From Gordonia amarae NBRC 15530 (lineage in GTDB: Bacteria > Actinomycetota > Actinomycetes > Mycobacteriales > Mycobacteriaceae), in assembly GCF_000241345.1 (NCBI RefSeq), contig NZ_BAED01000059.1:62001-126000 (forward strand): a stretch of DNA of 64,000 nt, given 5' to 3'. The position numbers and the translations under genes are program-made. The notes under the pieces were generated by a model. The model was not told the DNA's origin, did not search any database, and worked only from the letters and a program-made list of their open reading frames with translations. Each line of letters starts with the position of its first letter. The first letter of the stretch is position 1. Positions 28,022 to 36,521 of this stretch are shown here, one piece after another.

Positions 28022-29275
28022 TCAGGCACTCCGCGATACGCGCCGCCTGCGGCCGAGGTACCTGCCGATCGAGGTGACCGCCTGGTCGAGGATCGCGTCG
28101 TCGGGGAGGCAGACGATGCGGAAGTGGTCGGGGTCGGGCCAGTTGAAGCCGGTGCCGTGGGTGACCAGGATGTGTTCGGTGCGCAGCAGGTCCAGGACGA
28201 ACTCCTCGTCGCTGTCGATACCGAACAACTCGGTGTCGACGCGGGGAAAGCAGTACAGGGCGCCGCGCGGGGCGACGCAACTCACTCCGGGGATGCTGTT
28301 GAGGGCGTCGGCGGTGAGGGCGAGCCGCCGTTCGAGCACACCGCCGGGGTCGATGATGTCGGCGGGCAGGGGAGAGTCCGGGGTGCCCGCACCGAGGGCC
28401 AGCGAAATCGCGTGCTGGCCAGTCGCATTCGGGCACACCCGCATGTTGGACAGCAACGTGATCCCTTCGAGCAGGTCGCCGGCCAGATGCAGGGGGCCGG
28501 TGGCGACGGCCCAGCCGGCCCGGTAACCGCACACCCGGTACGCCTTCGACAGGCCACCGAACGTCAGGCACAGCACGTCGTCGCCGGCGGCGCGGGCCGC
28601 GTGGTGGTGCCGGGCGTCGCCGAACACCAGTTCCTCGTAGATCTCGTCGCTGAGCAGGACCAGCTTGTGGCGGCGCGCGATGTCGGCGATGCCGCGGACG
28701 GTGTCCTCGCTGTAGACGGCGCCGGTCGGGTTGTTCGGGTTGATCAGCACCAGCGCGGTGGTCCTCGGGGTCACCTTGGATTCGATGTCCTCCAGCGACG
28801 GGTTCCAGCAGTTCGACTCGTCGGCCAGGTAGTGCACCGGGACGCCACCGGTGAGGTTCACGGCGCCGGTCCATGTCGGGTAGTCGGGTGCGGGTACGAG
28901 GATCTCGTCACCCGGGTTGACCAGCGCCTGAAGGGTGAGCGTGATCAGCTCACTGACCCCGTTGCCGAGGAACACATTGTCGGGTCGGACGCCATCGATG
29001 CCCTGCCTCTGATAGTGGTTCGCGACGGCCTCACGGGCGACGGGGATCCCGCGCGAATCCGAATATGCCTGGGCGGCATCGAGACCCGCGGCGACGGCGT
29101 CGACGATCTCGGGCCGGGCCGTCAGCCCGAATGGGCGCATGTTCCCGAGGTTGAGGCGCAGCACGTCGTGCCCTTCGCTCTCCAGGCGCATCGCCTCGGT
29201 GAGTATTGGGCCGCGAACGTCATAGCGCACGTTCTTGAGGCGGTGGGACTGCCGGAACATCGTCATGGATGCCAT
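28022..29275 (-). CDS. AlaA-like class I/II aminotransferase
   Basis: The 417-residue PLP enzyme resembles glutamate-pyruvate aminotransferase AlaA. The start (LKNVRYDVRGPI) and NLGNMRPFGL are typical, LVLINPNNPTGAVYS holds the PLP-binding Asn, and DEIYEELVF supplies the ring-stacking Asp/Tyr. The Schiff-base Lys is in FGGLSKAYRVCGYRAGW, and GFNWPDPDHFRIVCLP carries the carboxylate-binding Arg. It likely makes alanine from pyruvate and glutamate. It is divergent from a MocR/PdxR-type regulator across three PdxR-like boxes, which suggests regulation by that protein. Confidence 0.92.
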   Translation of the reverse strand: MASMTMFRQSHRLKNVRYDVRGPILTEAMRLESEGHDVLRLNLGNMRPFGLTARPEIVDAVAAGLDAAQAYSDSRGIPVAREAVANHYQRQGIDGVRPDNVFLGNGVSELITLTLQALVNPGDEILVPAPDYPTWTGAVNLTGGVPVHYLADESNCWNPSLEDIESKVTPRTTALVLINPNNPTGAVYSEDTVRGIADIARRHKLVLLSDEIYEELVFGDARHHHAARAAGDDVLCLTFGGLSKAYRVCGYRAGWAVATGPLHLAGDLLEGITLLSNMRVCPNATGQHAISLALGAGTPDSPLPADIIDPGGVLERRLALTADALNSIPGVSCVAPRGALYCFPRVDTELFGIDSDEEFVLDLLRTEHILVTHGTGFNWPDPDHFRIVCLPDDAILDQAVTSIGRYLGRRRRVSRSA

Positions 29276-29285
29276 TCCAGCGCCT

Positions 29286-29334
29286 AAGTGGCCGTGATTG
29301 AAGGTCCACTTCCGCGATATTCATAGGACCACTT
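29286..29334. promoter_or_regulatory. Three MocR/PdxR-type boxes
   Basis: The 86-base divergent gap holds AAGTGGCC (29286-29293) on the plus strand and, on the other strand, AAGTGGACC (complement of 29303-29311) and AAAGTGGTCCTA (complement of 29324-29335). The last fits the AAAGTGGWCTA-like site known for actinobacterial PdxR. One inverted and one direct pair is the arrangement expected for MocR dimers. The boxes would let the regulator control itself and the aminotransferase. Confidence 0.75.
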
Positions 29335-29361
29335 TGCCGCCAAGGTGCGTACAGTTGATGC

Positions 29362-30783
29362 ATGGCACGCACCGCTCGCCCTGGGTCGCTGGTCCTCAGT
29401 GGCGTCGCGGGGGCCGCAGATCTGGTGGGTGCGATCATCGACCGCATCGCCGACGGAGTTCTCGCGGACGGCGACAGGTTGCCTTCGAGCCGCGTACTCG
29501 CTGAGCAAACCGGGCTGTCGCGTGGGACGGTCGTGCGTGCGTTCGACGAGTTGTCGGCCGCGGGTTTCGTCGTCTCCGAACATGGTTCGGGGACCCGGGT
29601 GAGTGTGGGTGCGGCGCAGGCGGCGCGGGCCGGAGCACGGACGCGCGGAAAGCGGGACGCCCTGCCGGGCAGGGCGTTCGAACCGCGTCGCGGACGGTCG
29701 CGGCGAGATCTGCGCCCCGGTATCCCCGACGCCGATCTGGTCGACGGCCGGGCGTGGCGCAGCGCAGTCCGCGCGGCGGTGTCCGACGGCATGGCCGGAC
29801 TGAACCCGTGGGAGGAGCCGAGCCCGCGGCTGCGCAGCGAACTGTCCGGGCATCTGCGCCGGCACCGGGGTATCGCCGACGCCGATCCGTTGCTGTTCGA
29901 CAGTTCGCGTTCGGCGATCGCCGCGCTGTGCGCCGCGTTCGCGGCCGAACGGCCAGGTGACGTGGTCCCCTTCCACATCGAGGATCCCGGTTATCGTGGT
30001 GCCCTCCTCATGGCCCGCGAACAGGGCCTCGACGTGCGGTTCCATCGGGTTGAACCCGACGGTCTGGACGCCGCTGCCCTCGGCACCGAACCCGGGATCG
30101 TGTTCACCACCCCGGCGCATCAGTACCCGCTCGGATACCGGGTGAACGTGGACCGCCGGGTGGCCCTCGTCGAATGGGCCAGGTGGACAGGTTCTCTGGT
30201 GATCGAGGACGACTACGACGGCGAGTTCCGTTATGGCGTAGCGCCGTTGCCCGCGCTCGTCACCCTGCCCGGCGCCGCCGGCCACGTCGCGTACGTGGGC
30301 ACGTCGTCGAAGTCGCTGTCGCCGGATCTGCGTGTCGCCTGGTGTGTTCCGCCGGCCGCATTGCGCAGGCCCGTCAAGCGGTGGCTGGCCGTGCATCGTC
30401 GGGGCCCGTCGTCGCTGCCCGCCGACGCACTCGGTGAGTTCATCGGTTCCGGGGCGATGGACCGGCACCTGGCGCGGGCCGCCCGCGTCTACAGCGACCG
30501 GCGTTCCCGGCTGGTCACGGCGCTGGGCCGCGAATGTCCGGAACTCGCCGTGACCGGGGTGGAGGCGGGGCTGCACCTGTGCGTCCTGCTGCCGGGTTCC
30601 GATGACGAGGAGGTGGTCGCGGCGCTCGATCGATCTGGTTGGCGGACGAGGTCGTTGAGCAGCCAGTCCACGGTGCATGCGGTGCCGGGGCTGGTGCTCA
30701 ACTACGCCCGGCTCGGTGCCCGCGATGCGGGGGAGTTCGCGGTGGCCTTGCGCGAGGTTCTCGCACTCGTCACACCGGATTGA
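29362..30783 (+). CDS. MocR/PdxR-family regulator (GntR HTH + aminotransferase)
   Basis: The 473-residue protein fuses an N-terminal GntR winged helix (about residues 20-85, LPSSRVLAEQTGLSRGTVVRAFDELSAAGFV) to a fold-type I aminotransferase domain. PLP-site features are IEDPGYRG, FTTPAHQYPLGY, IEDDYDGEFRY and the lysine in YVGTSSKSLSPDLRVAW. MocR proteins sense PLP or PLP adducts and regulate vitamin B6, GABA or amino-acid genes. No pdxST genes are in the window, and the obvious target is the divergent aminotransferase. Confidence 0.92.
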   Translation: MARTARPGSLVLSGVAGAADLVGAIIDRIADGVLADGDRLPSSRVLAEQTGLSRGTVVRAFDELSAAGFVVSEHGSGTRVSVGAAQAARAGARTRGKRDALPGRAFEPRRGRSRRDLRPGIPDADLVDGRAWRSAVRAAVSDGMAGLNPWEEPSPRLRSELSGHLRRHRGIADADPLLFDSSRSAIAALCAAFAAERPGDVVPFHIEDPGYRGALLMAREQGLDVRFHRVEPDGLDAAALGTEPGIVFTTPAHQYPLGYRVNVDRRVALVEWARWTGSLVIEDDYDGEFRYGVAPLPALVTLPGAAGHVAYVGTSSKSLSPDLRVAWCVPPAALRRPVKRWLAVHRRGPSSLPADALGEFIGSGAMDRHLARAARVYSDRRSRLVTALGRECPELAVTGVEAGLHLCVLLPGSDDEEVVAALDRSGWRTRSLSSQSTVHAVPGLVLNYARLGARDAGEFAVALREVLALVTPD

Positions 30784-30852
30784 TTGATTCCTCGCCCGCA
30801 TTCAAATGACAGGTGCCTGGTTTCGTCCAGGATCGTGACTACACTCGCGAGT

Positions 30853-31161
30853 ATGGACGATTACATAGAAGAAAGGGTTGGAGCGTCCTACCGGCGTGGG
30901 CTGCAGTACGTCGGTGGATATCTGTACTTCGACGACAGCGGAATAACATTCGACTCGGCGATATCGAACACGATCGACATCGGAGTCATCAGAATCGAAT
31001 ACCGCGACATCGTCGGACTGGATACCTACCGGATGCTGGGTCTCAGGAACACCGGACTCATCGTCCACACGGCTGACGGCGGGCTGCACAGAATAGTGGT
31101 CAATAAGCGGTCGAGAATTATCGAGTTCGTGAACAGCAAAATATCGCCTCACCCAGGATGA
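30853..31161 (+). CDS. Small GRAM/PH-like domain protein, foreign-looking
   Basis: The 102-residue protein reads as one small beta-rich domain (YVGGYLYFDDSGITFDS, VIRIEYRDIVGLDTYRMLG, TGLIVHTADGGLHRIVVNKR, IIEFV). This strand pattern resembles GRAM or bacterial PH-like lipid/protein-binding domains, though I cannot confirm the family. Codon use is unlike its neighbours: five ATA, three AGA and two AGG codons in about 100, all very rare elsewhere in the window. That suggests recent acquisition. It follows the MocR gene on the same strand with a 69-base gap. Confidence 0.7.
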   Translation: MDDYIEERVGASYRRGLQYVGGYLYFDDSGITFDSAISNTIDIGVIRIEYRDIVGLDTYRMLGLRNTGLIVHTADGGLHRIVVNKRSRIIEFVNSKISPHPG

Positions 31162-31215
31162 GTAGGCCCTCCGGCGCCCGCAGAGTACGCGGTGGTGCCG
31201 TGGCACAATCGGCAG

Positions 31216-31917
31216 GTGACCAGTAGTGACGAAGCCACGCGTGTCGCGGCCCTGATCGACGCCGAAACCCGGGCCGAGGCACTGTTCGACGAGGTGGTGG
31301 CGCGTGGGCTGATCGCACCCGGCATCACCGAACGGGAATTGAGCGACGCCATCAAAGTGCTGGCGGCAGAATCATTCGGGATCACGCGCTACTGGCACAA
31401 ACGGGTCGTGCGGGCCGGAGCCAACACCCTGCATCCGTACCGCGACAACCCACCGAACCGCATCATCGGCGCCGACGACATCGTCTTTCTCGACTTCGGT
31501 CCGCTCCTGACCGACTGGGAGGCCGACTTCGGCCGCACCTACGTCCTCGGCGACGACCCGGCCAAACTCGCCGTCCGGGACGCACTCGCGCCGGTGTGGC
31601 GGGCCGCTCGTGCGGCCTTCGACGCAGACCCCGACGTCACCGGCGAGCAGTTGTACGACGCGGTGGTGACGATAGCCGAGAACGCCGGCTTCGTCTTCGG
31701 CGGCGACATCGCCGGACACCTCGTCGGTGACTTCCCGCACGCGACCATCCCCGGCGACAAGATCGCCTCGTATGTCGCACCCGGGTCAACGACCCGGCTA
31801 CGAGACCCGCTTCCCGGCGGCACCCCGTCGCATTGGATCCTCGAAATCCACCTGCTCGACCCCGATCGCCGTTTCGGTGGCTTCTTCGAACAACTCCTCG
31901 ACATCCGGAGGGACTGA
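31216..31917 (+). CDS. M24-family metallopeptidase
   Basis: The 233-residue protein has the pita-bread fold of Xaa-Pro/methionine aminopeptidases. Expected dimetal ligands are visible: Asp in FLDFGPLLTD, Asp in EADFGRTYVLG, His in AGHLVGDFPH, Glu in ILEIHL and Glu in GGFFEQLLDI. It lacks the N-terminal domain of prolidases, so a short creatinase-like or aminopeptidase-type hydrolase is likely, with unknown substrate. CACAAT at 31204-31209 sits seven bases before the GTG, suggesting a leaderless transcript. An earlier ATG at 31192 would add eight residues. Confidence 0.85.
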   Translation: MTSSDEATRVAALIDAETRAEALFDEVVARGLIAPGITERELSDAIKVLAAESFGITRYWHKRVVRAGANTLHPYRDNPPNRIIGADDIVFLDFGPLLTDWEADFGRTYVLGDDPAKLAVRDALAPVWRAARAAFDADPDVTGEQLYDAVVTIAENAGFVFGGDIAGHLVGDFPHATIPGDKIASYVAPGSTTRLRDPLPGGTPSHWILEIHLLDPDRRFGGFFEQLLDIRRD

Positions 31918-31962
31918 CTCACACGCCACCGGCAGGGGGCAGTGGCATTGCCGTGGTCGAAT

Positions 31963-32532
31963 TCACGATGGAGTGGACACGGGTACGTAGCGCAGGGCGA
32001 CAGTGCCGGAACGGAAGTCCCGGCGATCGACGAGTTCGAGCCGGATCCGTTCACGCAGGCCGGAGAGGAGCGTCGGGCCGTAGCCTGCGATCACCGGGTG
32101 TACGACGAACTCGTACTCGTCGATCAGCCCCAGGTCGGCCAGTGCGCGGGGAAGCCGTACGCCGCCCACCGACAGGCCGTTGCCCGGCTGTTCCTTGAGC
32201 TCGCGGACCGCATCACCCAGGTCTCCTTGCAGCAGTTCGGCGTTCCAGTCGACCTCGGTCAAGGTGCTTGATACGACATACTTCTTGGTGCGGTCGATGG
32301 CCTCGGCGAACGGGACCTCCCACTCGTCCATCCAGTCCGGCCAGATCCCCGATTCCGGTTTGCGCCAGGCGGATTCCATCATCTGGTAGGTGACCCGGCC
32401 GTACAGCTCGGCGTCGGCGCCGGCCATCTTGTCGAACCAGTACTGCATCGACTCGTCGTCGGGCGGCAGGCCCGCGTCGTGATGACAGCAGCCGTCGAGG
32501 GTGAGGTTGATCGAGTAGCGGAGTGGTCTCAT
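31963..32532 (-). CDS. Dihydrofolate-reductase-like (RibD C-terminal) protein
   Basis: The 189-residue protein belongs to the RibD-C/DHFR-like family of NADPH-binding reductases. It starts MRPLRYSINLTLDGCC and has ADAELYGRVTYQMMESAW, KKYVVSSTL, GLSVGGVRLPRALADLGLIDEYEFVVHPVIAGYGPTLL and a C-terminal GTVALRYVP. This is the standard layout of the single-domain reductase group, whose substrates are mostly unknown. Riboflavin synthesis is unlikely without a deaminase domain. The second in-frame ATG (32532) is used because it starts the first strand. Confidence 0.85.
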   Translation of the reverse strand: MRPLRYSINLTLDGCCHHDAGLPPDDESMQYWFDKMAGADAELYGRVTYQMMESAWRKPESGIWPDWMDEWEVPFAEAIDRTKKYVVSSTLTEVDWNAELLQGDLGDAVRELKEQPGNGLSVGGVRLPRALADLGLIDEYEFVVHPVIAGYGPTLLSGLRERIRLELVDRRDFRSGTVALRYVPVSTPS

Positions 32533-32598
32533 GGCGTTCGCTCCTGACACATATGTGAGCCAACCTACCCGCGCAGTTGCCGGAAATCCGACTTTTCG

Positions 32599-32658
32599 CG
32601 CTCACCGAACCGGCAGACGCTCAGGTTATCGGGCGAGCGTCTGCCGAACCGGTGAGCG
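32599..32658. terminator. Large hairpin between EamA and DHFR-like genes
   Basis: Arms 32599-32622 and 32635-32658 are 24 bases long and pair except for three internal mismatches (9 bp and 11 bp perfect segments), with a 12-base loop. No T-run follows on the minus strand. It lies 15 bases beyond the EamA stop and probably terminates that gene. Confidence 0.6.
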
Positions 32659-32672
32659 GTGCAGGCACGTGG

Positions 32673-33575
32673 CTATTCGGTTCGGACGGTCATTCCGCGG
32701 GCGCTCACGATCACATTGCTGACGACGATGAGTCCCATGCCCACCCATTCGTTGACGGCCAGACTCTGCGACAGCGCGAGCCATCCGGCGAGTGCGGCCA
32801 GCACCGGGTTGATGCTGGTGAACGTGCTGAACACCGGTGCGGGGATGTAGCGTAGGGCGGCGAGGTCGACGGCATACGGCACCACCGACGACAACAGTCC
32901 GCAGGCTACCGCCAGCAAGAGTGCGGCGGTCGTCGGAGGGTGGGTGCTGAACCAGAGTGCCGCGACGGGAAGCCACACCGCGGCATTGACGGCACTGGCC
33001 GTCGCGGTTCCCTGTATCCCTGGAAGTCGTTGCCCTACAGCTCGGTTCAGGAGAATGTAGCAACCCCACGAGGTACCGGCGACCAGTCCGAACGCGATAC
33101 CCAGAAAGTCGGTGGCCGGGCCGGGATCGGTCAGCACGAGAACCCCGACTCCGGCGAGGACGGCGCACAGCCTGTCGATGATGCGGCGTGAGCCGAGGAT
33201 GGCGACGGTGAGCGGTCCCAGGAACTCCAGGGTGACCGCCAGACCCAGACCGATCCGCTCGACGGCGAGATACAGGGTGAGGTTCATGCTGCTGAACACC
33301 ACCGCCAGCCCCAGCGTCGGCAGCCACTGGGCACGGGTCAGGCCACGGAACCGGGGACGGACCAGCGGCACCAGCACCGCGGCGGTGATGAGCTGGCGCA
33401 CCGCCACCACCCCGACCGGCCCGATCGCTGGGAACGCCTTCGCGCCGAGCGCCGCGCCGACCTGATTGGAGGCCGCGCTGCCCAGCATCATGGCAATTCC
33501 CGACGCACGCCGGGGGGCCGGAATCTCGGCGGTTGCCGCCATGTGCTGCGGGGCGCTGGACTGCTGCGTGGTCAC
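32673..33575 (-). CDS. EamA/DMT-superfamily transporter (RhtA-like)
   Basis: The 300-residue protein has ten hydrophobic helices arranged as two EamA repeats. GPLTVAILGSRR and SINPVLAALAGWLALSQSL, with the conserved Pro-x-x-x-(A/G) ends, are typical. RhtA-type members export threonine/homoserine or other metabolites. The start is GTG at 33575, and an ATG 11 codons later is also possible. It is divergent from a LysR regulator with a 68-base gap, so regulation by that protein is likely. Confidence 0.88.
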   Translation of the reverse strand: MTTQQSSAPQHMAATAEIPAPRRASGIAMMLGSAASNQVGAALGAKAFPAIGPVGVVAVRQLITAAVLVPLVRPRFRGLTRAQWLPTLGLAVVFSSMNLTLYLAVERIGLGLAVTLEFLGPLTVAILGSRRIIDRLCAVLAGVGVLVLTDPGPATDFLGIAFGLVAGTSWGCYILLNRAVGQRLPGIQGTATASAVNAAVWLPVAALWFSTHPPTTAALLLAVACGLLSSVVPYAVDLAALRYIPAPVFSTFTSINPVLAALAGWLALSQSLAVNEWVGMGLIVVSNVIVSARGMTVRTE

Positions 33576-33643
33576 CGGTCAACCGTAGGCGCGCATCCGC
33601 GATTCACCTAGTGCATGTTTCGACTGTGCCATACGATTTGGTT

Positions 33644-34504
33644 ATGACTGTCTCGTTGCGGGAGCTACGGGTGTACGTGACCGTCGCCGACTCCGGATCG
33701 TTCACCGATGCGGCTGCGGTGCTACATGTTTCGCAGGCGTCGGTCTCCAGGACGGTGGCATCGCTGGAAACCGCGGTGGGGGACCGGCTGCTGCGGCGGG
33801 TGCCGCGCGGTTGTGAACTGACCAGCGCGGGACTCGCAGTCCTCCCGCACGCCAGACGACTGCTCGCCGAGGCTGACCGATTCGACCAGTTCCTGCGCAC
33901 TCGGCACGGCACGCTGCGCCTCGGCTACGCGTGGGCGGCTCTCGGCAAACACACCGCCCCGCTGCGCCGACGGTGGGCCGCAGAGCACGAGGCGATCGAA
34001 CTGGAACTGGTCCGCCACAACTCCCCGACGGCCGGCCTCGCCGAGGGACTGTGCGATGTGGCGATCGTCCGCAAACCCGTCGACGATCGCCGCTTCGAGT
34101 CCGTCATCGTCGGCCTCGAACGCCGGTTCGTGGCCTTCGCCGCCGACGATCCGCAGTGGGCGCGCCGCCGGATGCTGACGATGGCCGAGATCGCCGAACG
34201 CACCGTCGTCATCGACACCCGCCTCGGTACCACCTCGGCCGACCTGTGGCAGGGATTCGAACGGCAACCACGGTTCATCGAATCCACCGACGTCGACGGC
34301 TGGCTCGACACCATCGCCGTCGGCCACGCCGTCGGGACGACGGCGTCGGCGACCGTCGACCATCATCAGCGGCCCGGCGTCGTCTACCGGCCGGTCAAGG
34401 ACGGGCCACGGATCCCGGTCCTCCTGGCCTGGTGGCGCGACACCCGTCCGGCCGGCCTGACCGACCTCATCGATGCCGTCACCACCCTGTACGCCGGGTC
34501 CTGA
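33644..34504 (+). CDS. LysR-family transcriptional regulator
   Basis: The 286-residue protein has the N-terminal LysR helix-turn-helix (VSLRELRVYVTVADSGSFTDAAAVLHVSQASVSRTVASLE) and a shortened effector domain with LRLGYAWAALG and LCDVAIVRK. Its divergence from the EamA transporter is the classical arrangement for a LysR activator and its target. The ATG at 33644 begins at the first conserved helix, and longer starts read through the transporter promoter. Confidence 0.9.
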   Translation: MTVSLRELRVYVTVADSGSFTDAAAVLHVSQASVSRTVASLETAVGDRLLRRVPRGCELTSAGLAVLPHARRLLAEADRFDQFLRTRHGTLRLGYAWAALGKHTAPLRRRWAAEHEAIELELVRHNSPTAGLAEGLCDVAIVRKPVDDRRFESVIVGLERRFVAFAADDPQWARRRMLTMAEIAERTVVIDTRLGTTSADLWQGFERQPRFIESTDVDGWLDTIAVGHAVGTTASATVDHHQRPGVVYRPVKDGPRIPVLLAWWRDTRPAGLTDLIDAVTTLYAGS

Positions 34505-34513
34505 GGGCGCCGG

Positions 34514-34876
34514 TCAGGACCGCAGGATCTTTTCGATCGCCTTGCCCTTGGCCAACTCGTCGACGAGTTTGTCGAGGTACCGGACCTGTTGCATCACCGG
34601 GTCGTCGATGTCCTCCACCCGAACGCCGCAGATCACGCCCTTGATCAAGGGGGCGTTCTCGTTCAGGTGTGCGTCGGCGAAGAACTCCTCGAACGTGGTC
34701 TCCTGCTCGACATGACGGGCGATGTGGGCGTCGTCGAAACCGGTGAGCCACGTGATGACCTGGTGGAGTTCGGCTTTCGTTCGTCCCTTCTTCTCCGCCT
34801 TGGCGACGTAGAGGGGGTACACCGACGCGAACGACATCGTATGGATGCGGCGCAGCGTCTTCTCGTCGGTCTTCAT
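34514..34876 (-). CDS. DUF2200-type protein
   Basis: The 120-residue protein ([34 protein letters not shown]... by motif) matches the DUF2200 group: an all-helical small cytoplasmic protein with [48 protein letters not shown] and a C-terminal [13 protein letters not shown]. Function is unknown. The internal ATG at 34876 is chosen over a GTG at 34921, which would overlap the neighbouring start. It converges on the LysR gene and is divergent from the dehydrogenase at 34922. Confidence 0.85.
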   Translation of the reverse strand: MKTDEKTLRRIHTMSFASVYPLYVAKAEKKGRTKAELHQVITWLTGFDDAHIARHVEQETTFEEFFADAHLNENAPLIKGVICGVRVEDIDDPVMQQVRYLDKLVDELAKGKAIEKILRS

Positions 34877-34921
34877 GACTGAAAGCCTACGTCCGGACCG
34901 CAACCGACGTAGCGTGGCCAC

Positions 34922-35833
34922 ATGAGCGAATCGACCAACCTACAGAAGGTGACCGTGCTGGGAACCGGTGTCCTCGGATCCCAGATCGTCATGCAGGCCG
35001 CGTACGCGGGTAAGGATGTCGTCGCCTACGACATCAAACAGGAATTCCTCGACAAGCTGACCGAACGCTGGGAATGGATGCGCGGCTACTACGTCGCCGA
35101 GGTGCCCGAGTACACGCCGGAGAAGTTCGACGCCGCCATCGCCCGCATCACCACCTCCACTGTTCTCGCCGAGGCCGTCGGCGCGGCCGACGTGGTGATC
35201 GAGGCGGTGCCCGAGGACCTGGAGCTGAAGAAGTCGGTGTGGGCGCAGGTGGGTGCGGCCGCCCCCGATCACACGATCCTGCTCACCAACTCGTCGTCGT
35301 TGCTGCCGTCGGACTTCGCCGACGCCACCGGTCACCCCGACCGATTCCTCGCCCTGCACTTTGCCAACATGGTGTGGCGGTGCAACACCGGTGAGGTGAT
35401 GGCCACCCCGAAAACCGATCCGGCGGTGTTCGAGCGGACCGTCGGGTTCGCCGAGGAGATCAACCTGGTGCCGATCCGGATCCTGAAGGAAACCCCCGGC
35501 TACGTACTCAACGGCCTGCTCATCCCGTGGCTGGAGGCGGCGGCACTGCTGTACGTCAACGGGGTGGCCAATCCCGCCGACATCGACCGGGACTGGACGA
35601 TCTCCACCGGCGCGCCGGGCGGTCCGTTCCAGGTGTACGACGTGGTCGGTTTCAACGTGGTGGTCGCGATCAACGCCAGTAAGGCCGAGCGGACACCCGA
35701 GGGTGACAAGTTCTCGGAAATGCTTGTCGAGCGCGGGATTTCGCAGGGTAAGGCCGGTCTCGGCGACGGAGTCGGCTTCTATGAGTACGAGAACGGAGTG
35801 CCCGTCCGGCCGAACCCCGACTGGGAACTCTGA
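34922..35833 (+). CDS. 3-hydroxyacyl-CoA dehydrogenase family protein
   Basis: The 303-residue NAD-dependent enzyme has [34 protein letters not shown], the catalytic His in [18 protein letters not shown] and the C-terminal domain with [13 protein letters not shown]. It is the third member of this superfamily in the window and shares the TNSSS loop with the 11113 gene. The substitution of the usual HFFNP by HFANMVW suggests a specialised substrate. It appears monocistronic and ends at a 14-bp hairpin. Confidence 0.88.
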   Translation: MSESTNLQKVTVLGTGVLGSQIVMQAAYAGKDVVAYDIKQEFLDKLTERWEWMRGYYVAEVPEYTPEKFDAAIARITTSTVLAEAVGAADVVIEAVPEDLELKKSVWAQVGAAAPDHTILLTNSSSLLPSDFADATGHPDRFLALHFANMVWRCNTGEVMATPKTDPAVFERTVGFAEEINLVPIRILKETPGYVLNGLLIPWLEAAALLYVNGVANPADIDRDWTISTGAPGGPFQVYDVVGFNVVVAINASKAERTPEGDKFSEMLVERGISQGKAGLGDGVGFYEYENGVPVRPNPDWEL

Positions 35834-35840
35834 CAGATCA

Positions 35841-35884
35841 ATCCGGAATCCCGGCGGCAGTCGTGTGGCACCGGGATTCCGGAT
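35841..35884. terminator. Perfect 14-bp hairpin between convergent genes
   Basis: ATCCGGAATCCCGG (35841-35854) is exactly complementary to 35871-35884 around a 16-base loop. It separates the dehydrogenase (plus) from the NUDIX-like regulator operon (minus). There is no T-run. It shares the core TCCGGAAT with the palindrome at 652. Confidence 0.7.
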
Positions 35885-35891
35885 CGGTGTC

Positions 35892-36521
35892 TCAGGACGT
35901 CCACTTCCAGAGTTTGGGGGGTCTGCCTCCGGACGCCGGGGCGGTACCCGCTTCGGTGAGGTCCGGATTCTTGGCGAGGTCGCGGTTGAGGTTGGCCCGG
36001 TGCGGGGGCCGGCCGTCGAGTTGTTCGGTGATGGCGACGGCGTCGGTGGCCGAGAACACCGGACCGGTCAGCGCCCGCGTGAACGCGGTATCCCGCCACA
36101 GCGCGCCCGCCAGCAGCTCGCGGGCGGTGCCGACGATGCCGTTGTGGTCGAACGCGAGCTCGGGCACCTCACCGAGGGCAAACCATTCGGCGTGTTCGGC
36201 GGCCCGGGCGGTGGTGTCATCGAATACCGCCCACATGGCGATCGACAGCGACGGACCGCGCGGGTCACGGGCGGGTTCGTCGAAGGTGCGCAACTGTCCC
36301 AGCGCGGCCGGCGTACCCAGTCCCAACTTGCCCAGTGCCCGTCCGGCGGCATCACGCAACCGTTCACCGCTGGTCACCACCACACCCGGCAGCACGAGCC
36401 TGCCGGTGAACGGCTCGCTAGTGCGCCGGTGCACACCGACGACGACGCGACGGTCGTCGCGCCGGAAGCTCAGCGCGACGACGTCGACACACACGATGCT
36501 CAGCAGGTGAGGTTCGGGCAC
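35892..36521 (-). CDS. NUDIX-like regulator (NrtR type) with degenerate Nudix box
   Basis: The 209-residue protein has an N-terminal NUDIX fold (about residues 1-150) and a C-terminal winged-helix-like region (about 155-209) ending RPPKLWKWTS, the layout of NrtR-type regulators. The Nudix box expected as GX5EX7REUXEEXGU reads GVVVTSGERLRDAAGRALGK: the first Glu is kept but the catalytic REUXEE is lost, so pyrophosphatase activity is unlikely. It is the last gene of the four-gene operon, overlaps the PurA-like gene by 22 bases and starts at a GTG after GAAGGATG. Autoregulation through the palindrome at 39742 is my inference. Confidence 0.78.
   Translation of the reverse strand: MPEPHLLSIVCVDVVALSFRRDDRRVVVGVHRRTSEPFTGRLVLPGVVVTSGERLRDAAGRALGKLGLGTPAALGQLRTFDEPARDPRGPSLSIAMWAVFDDTTARAAEHAEWFALGEVPELAFDHNGIVGTARELLAGALWRDTAFTRALTGPVFSATDAVAITEQLDGRPPHRANLNRDLAKNPDLTEAGTAPASGGRPPKLWKWTS

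Noticed and set aside
28074-28526. Plus-strand frames across the aminotransferase gene
   Set aside because: Low-complexity shadow translations of a clearly conserved PLP enzyme.
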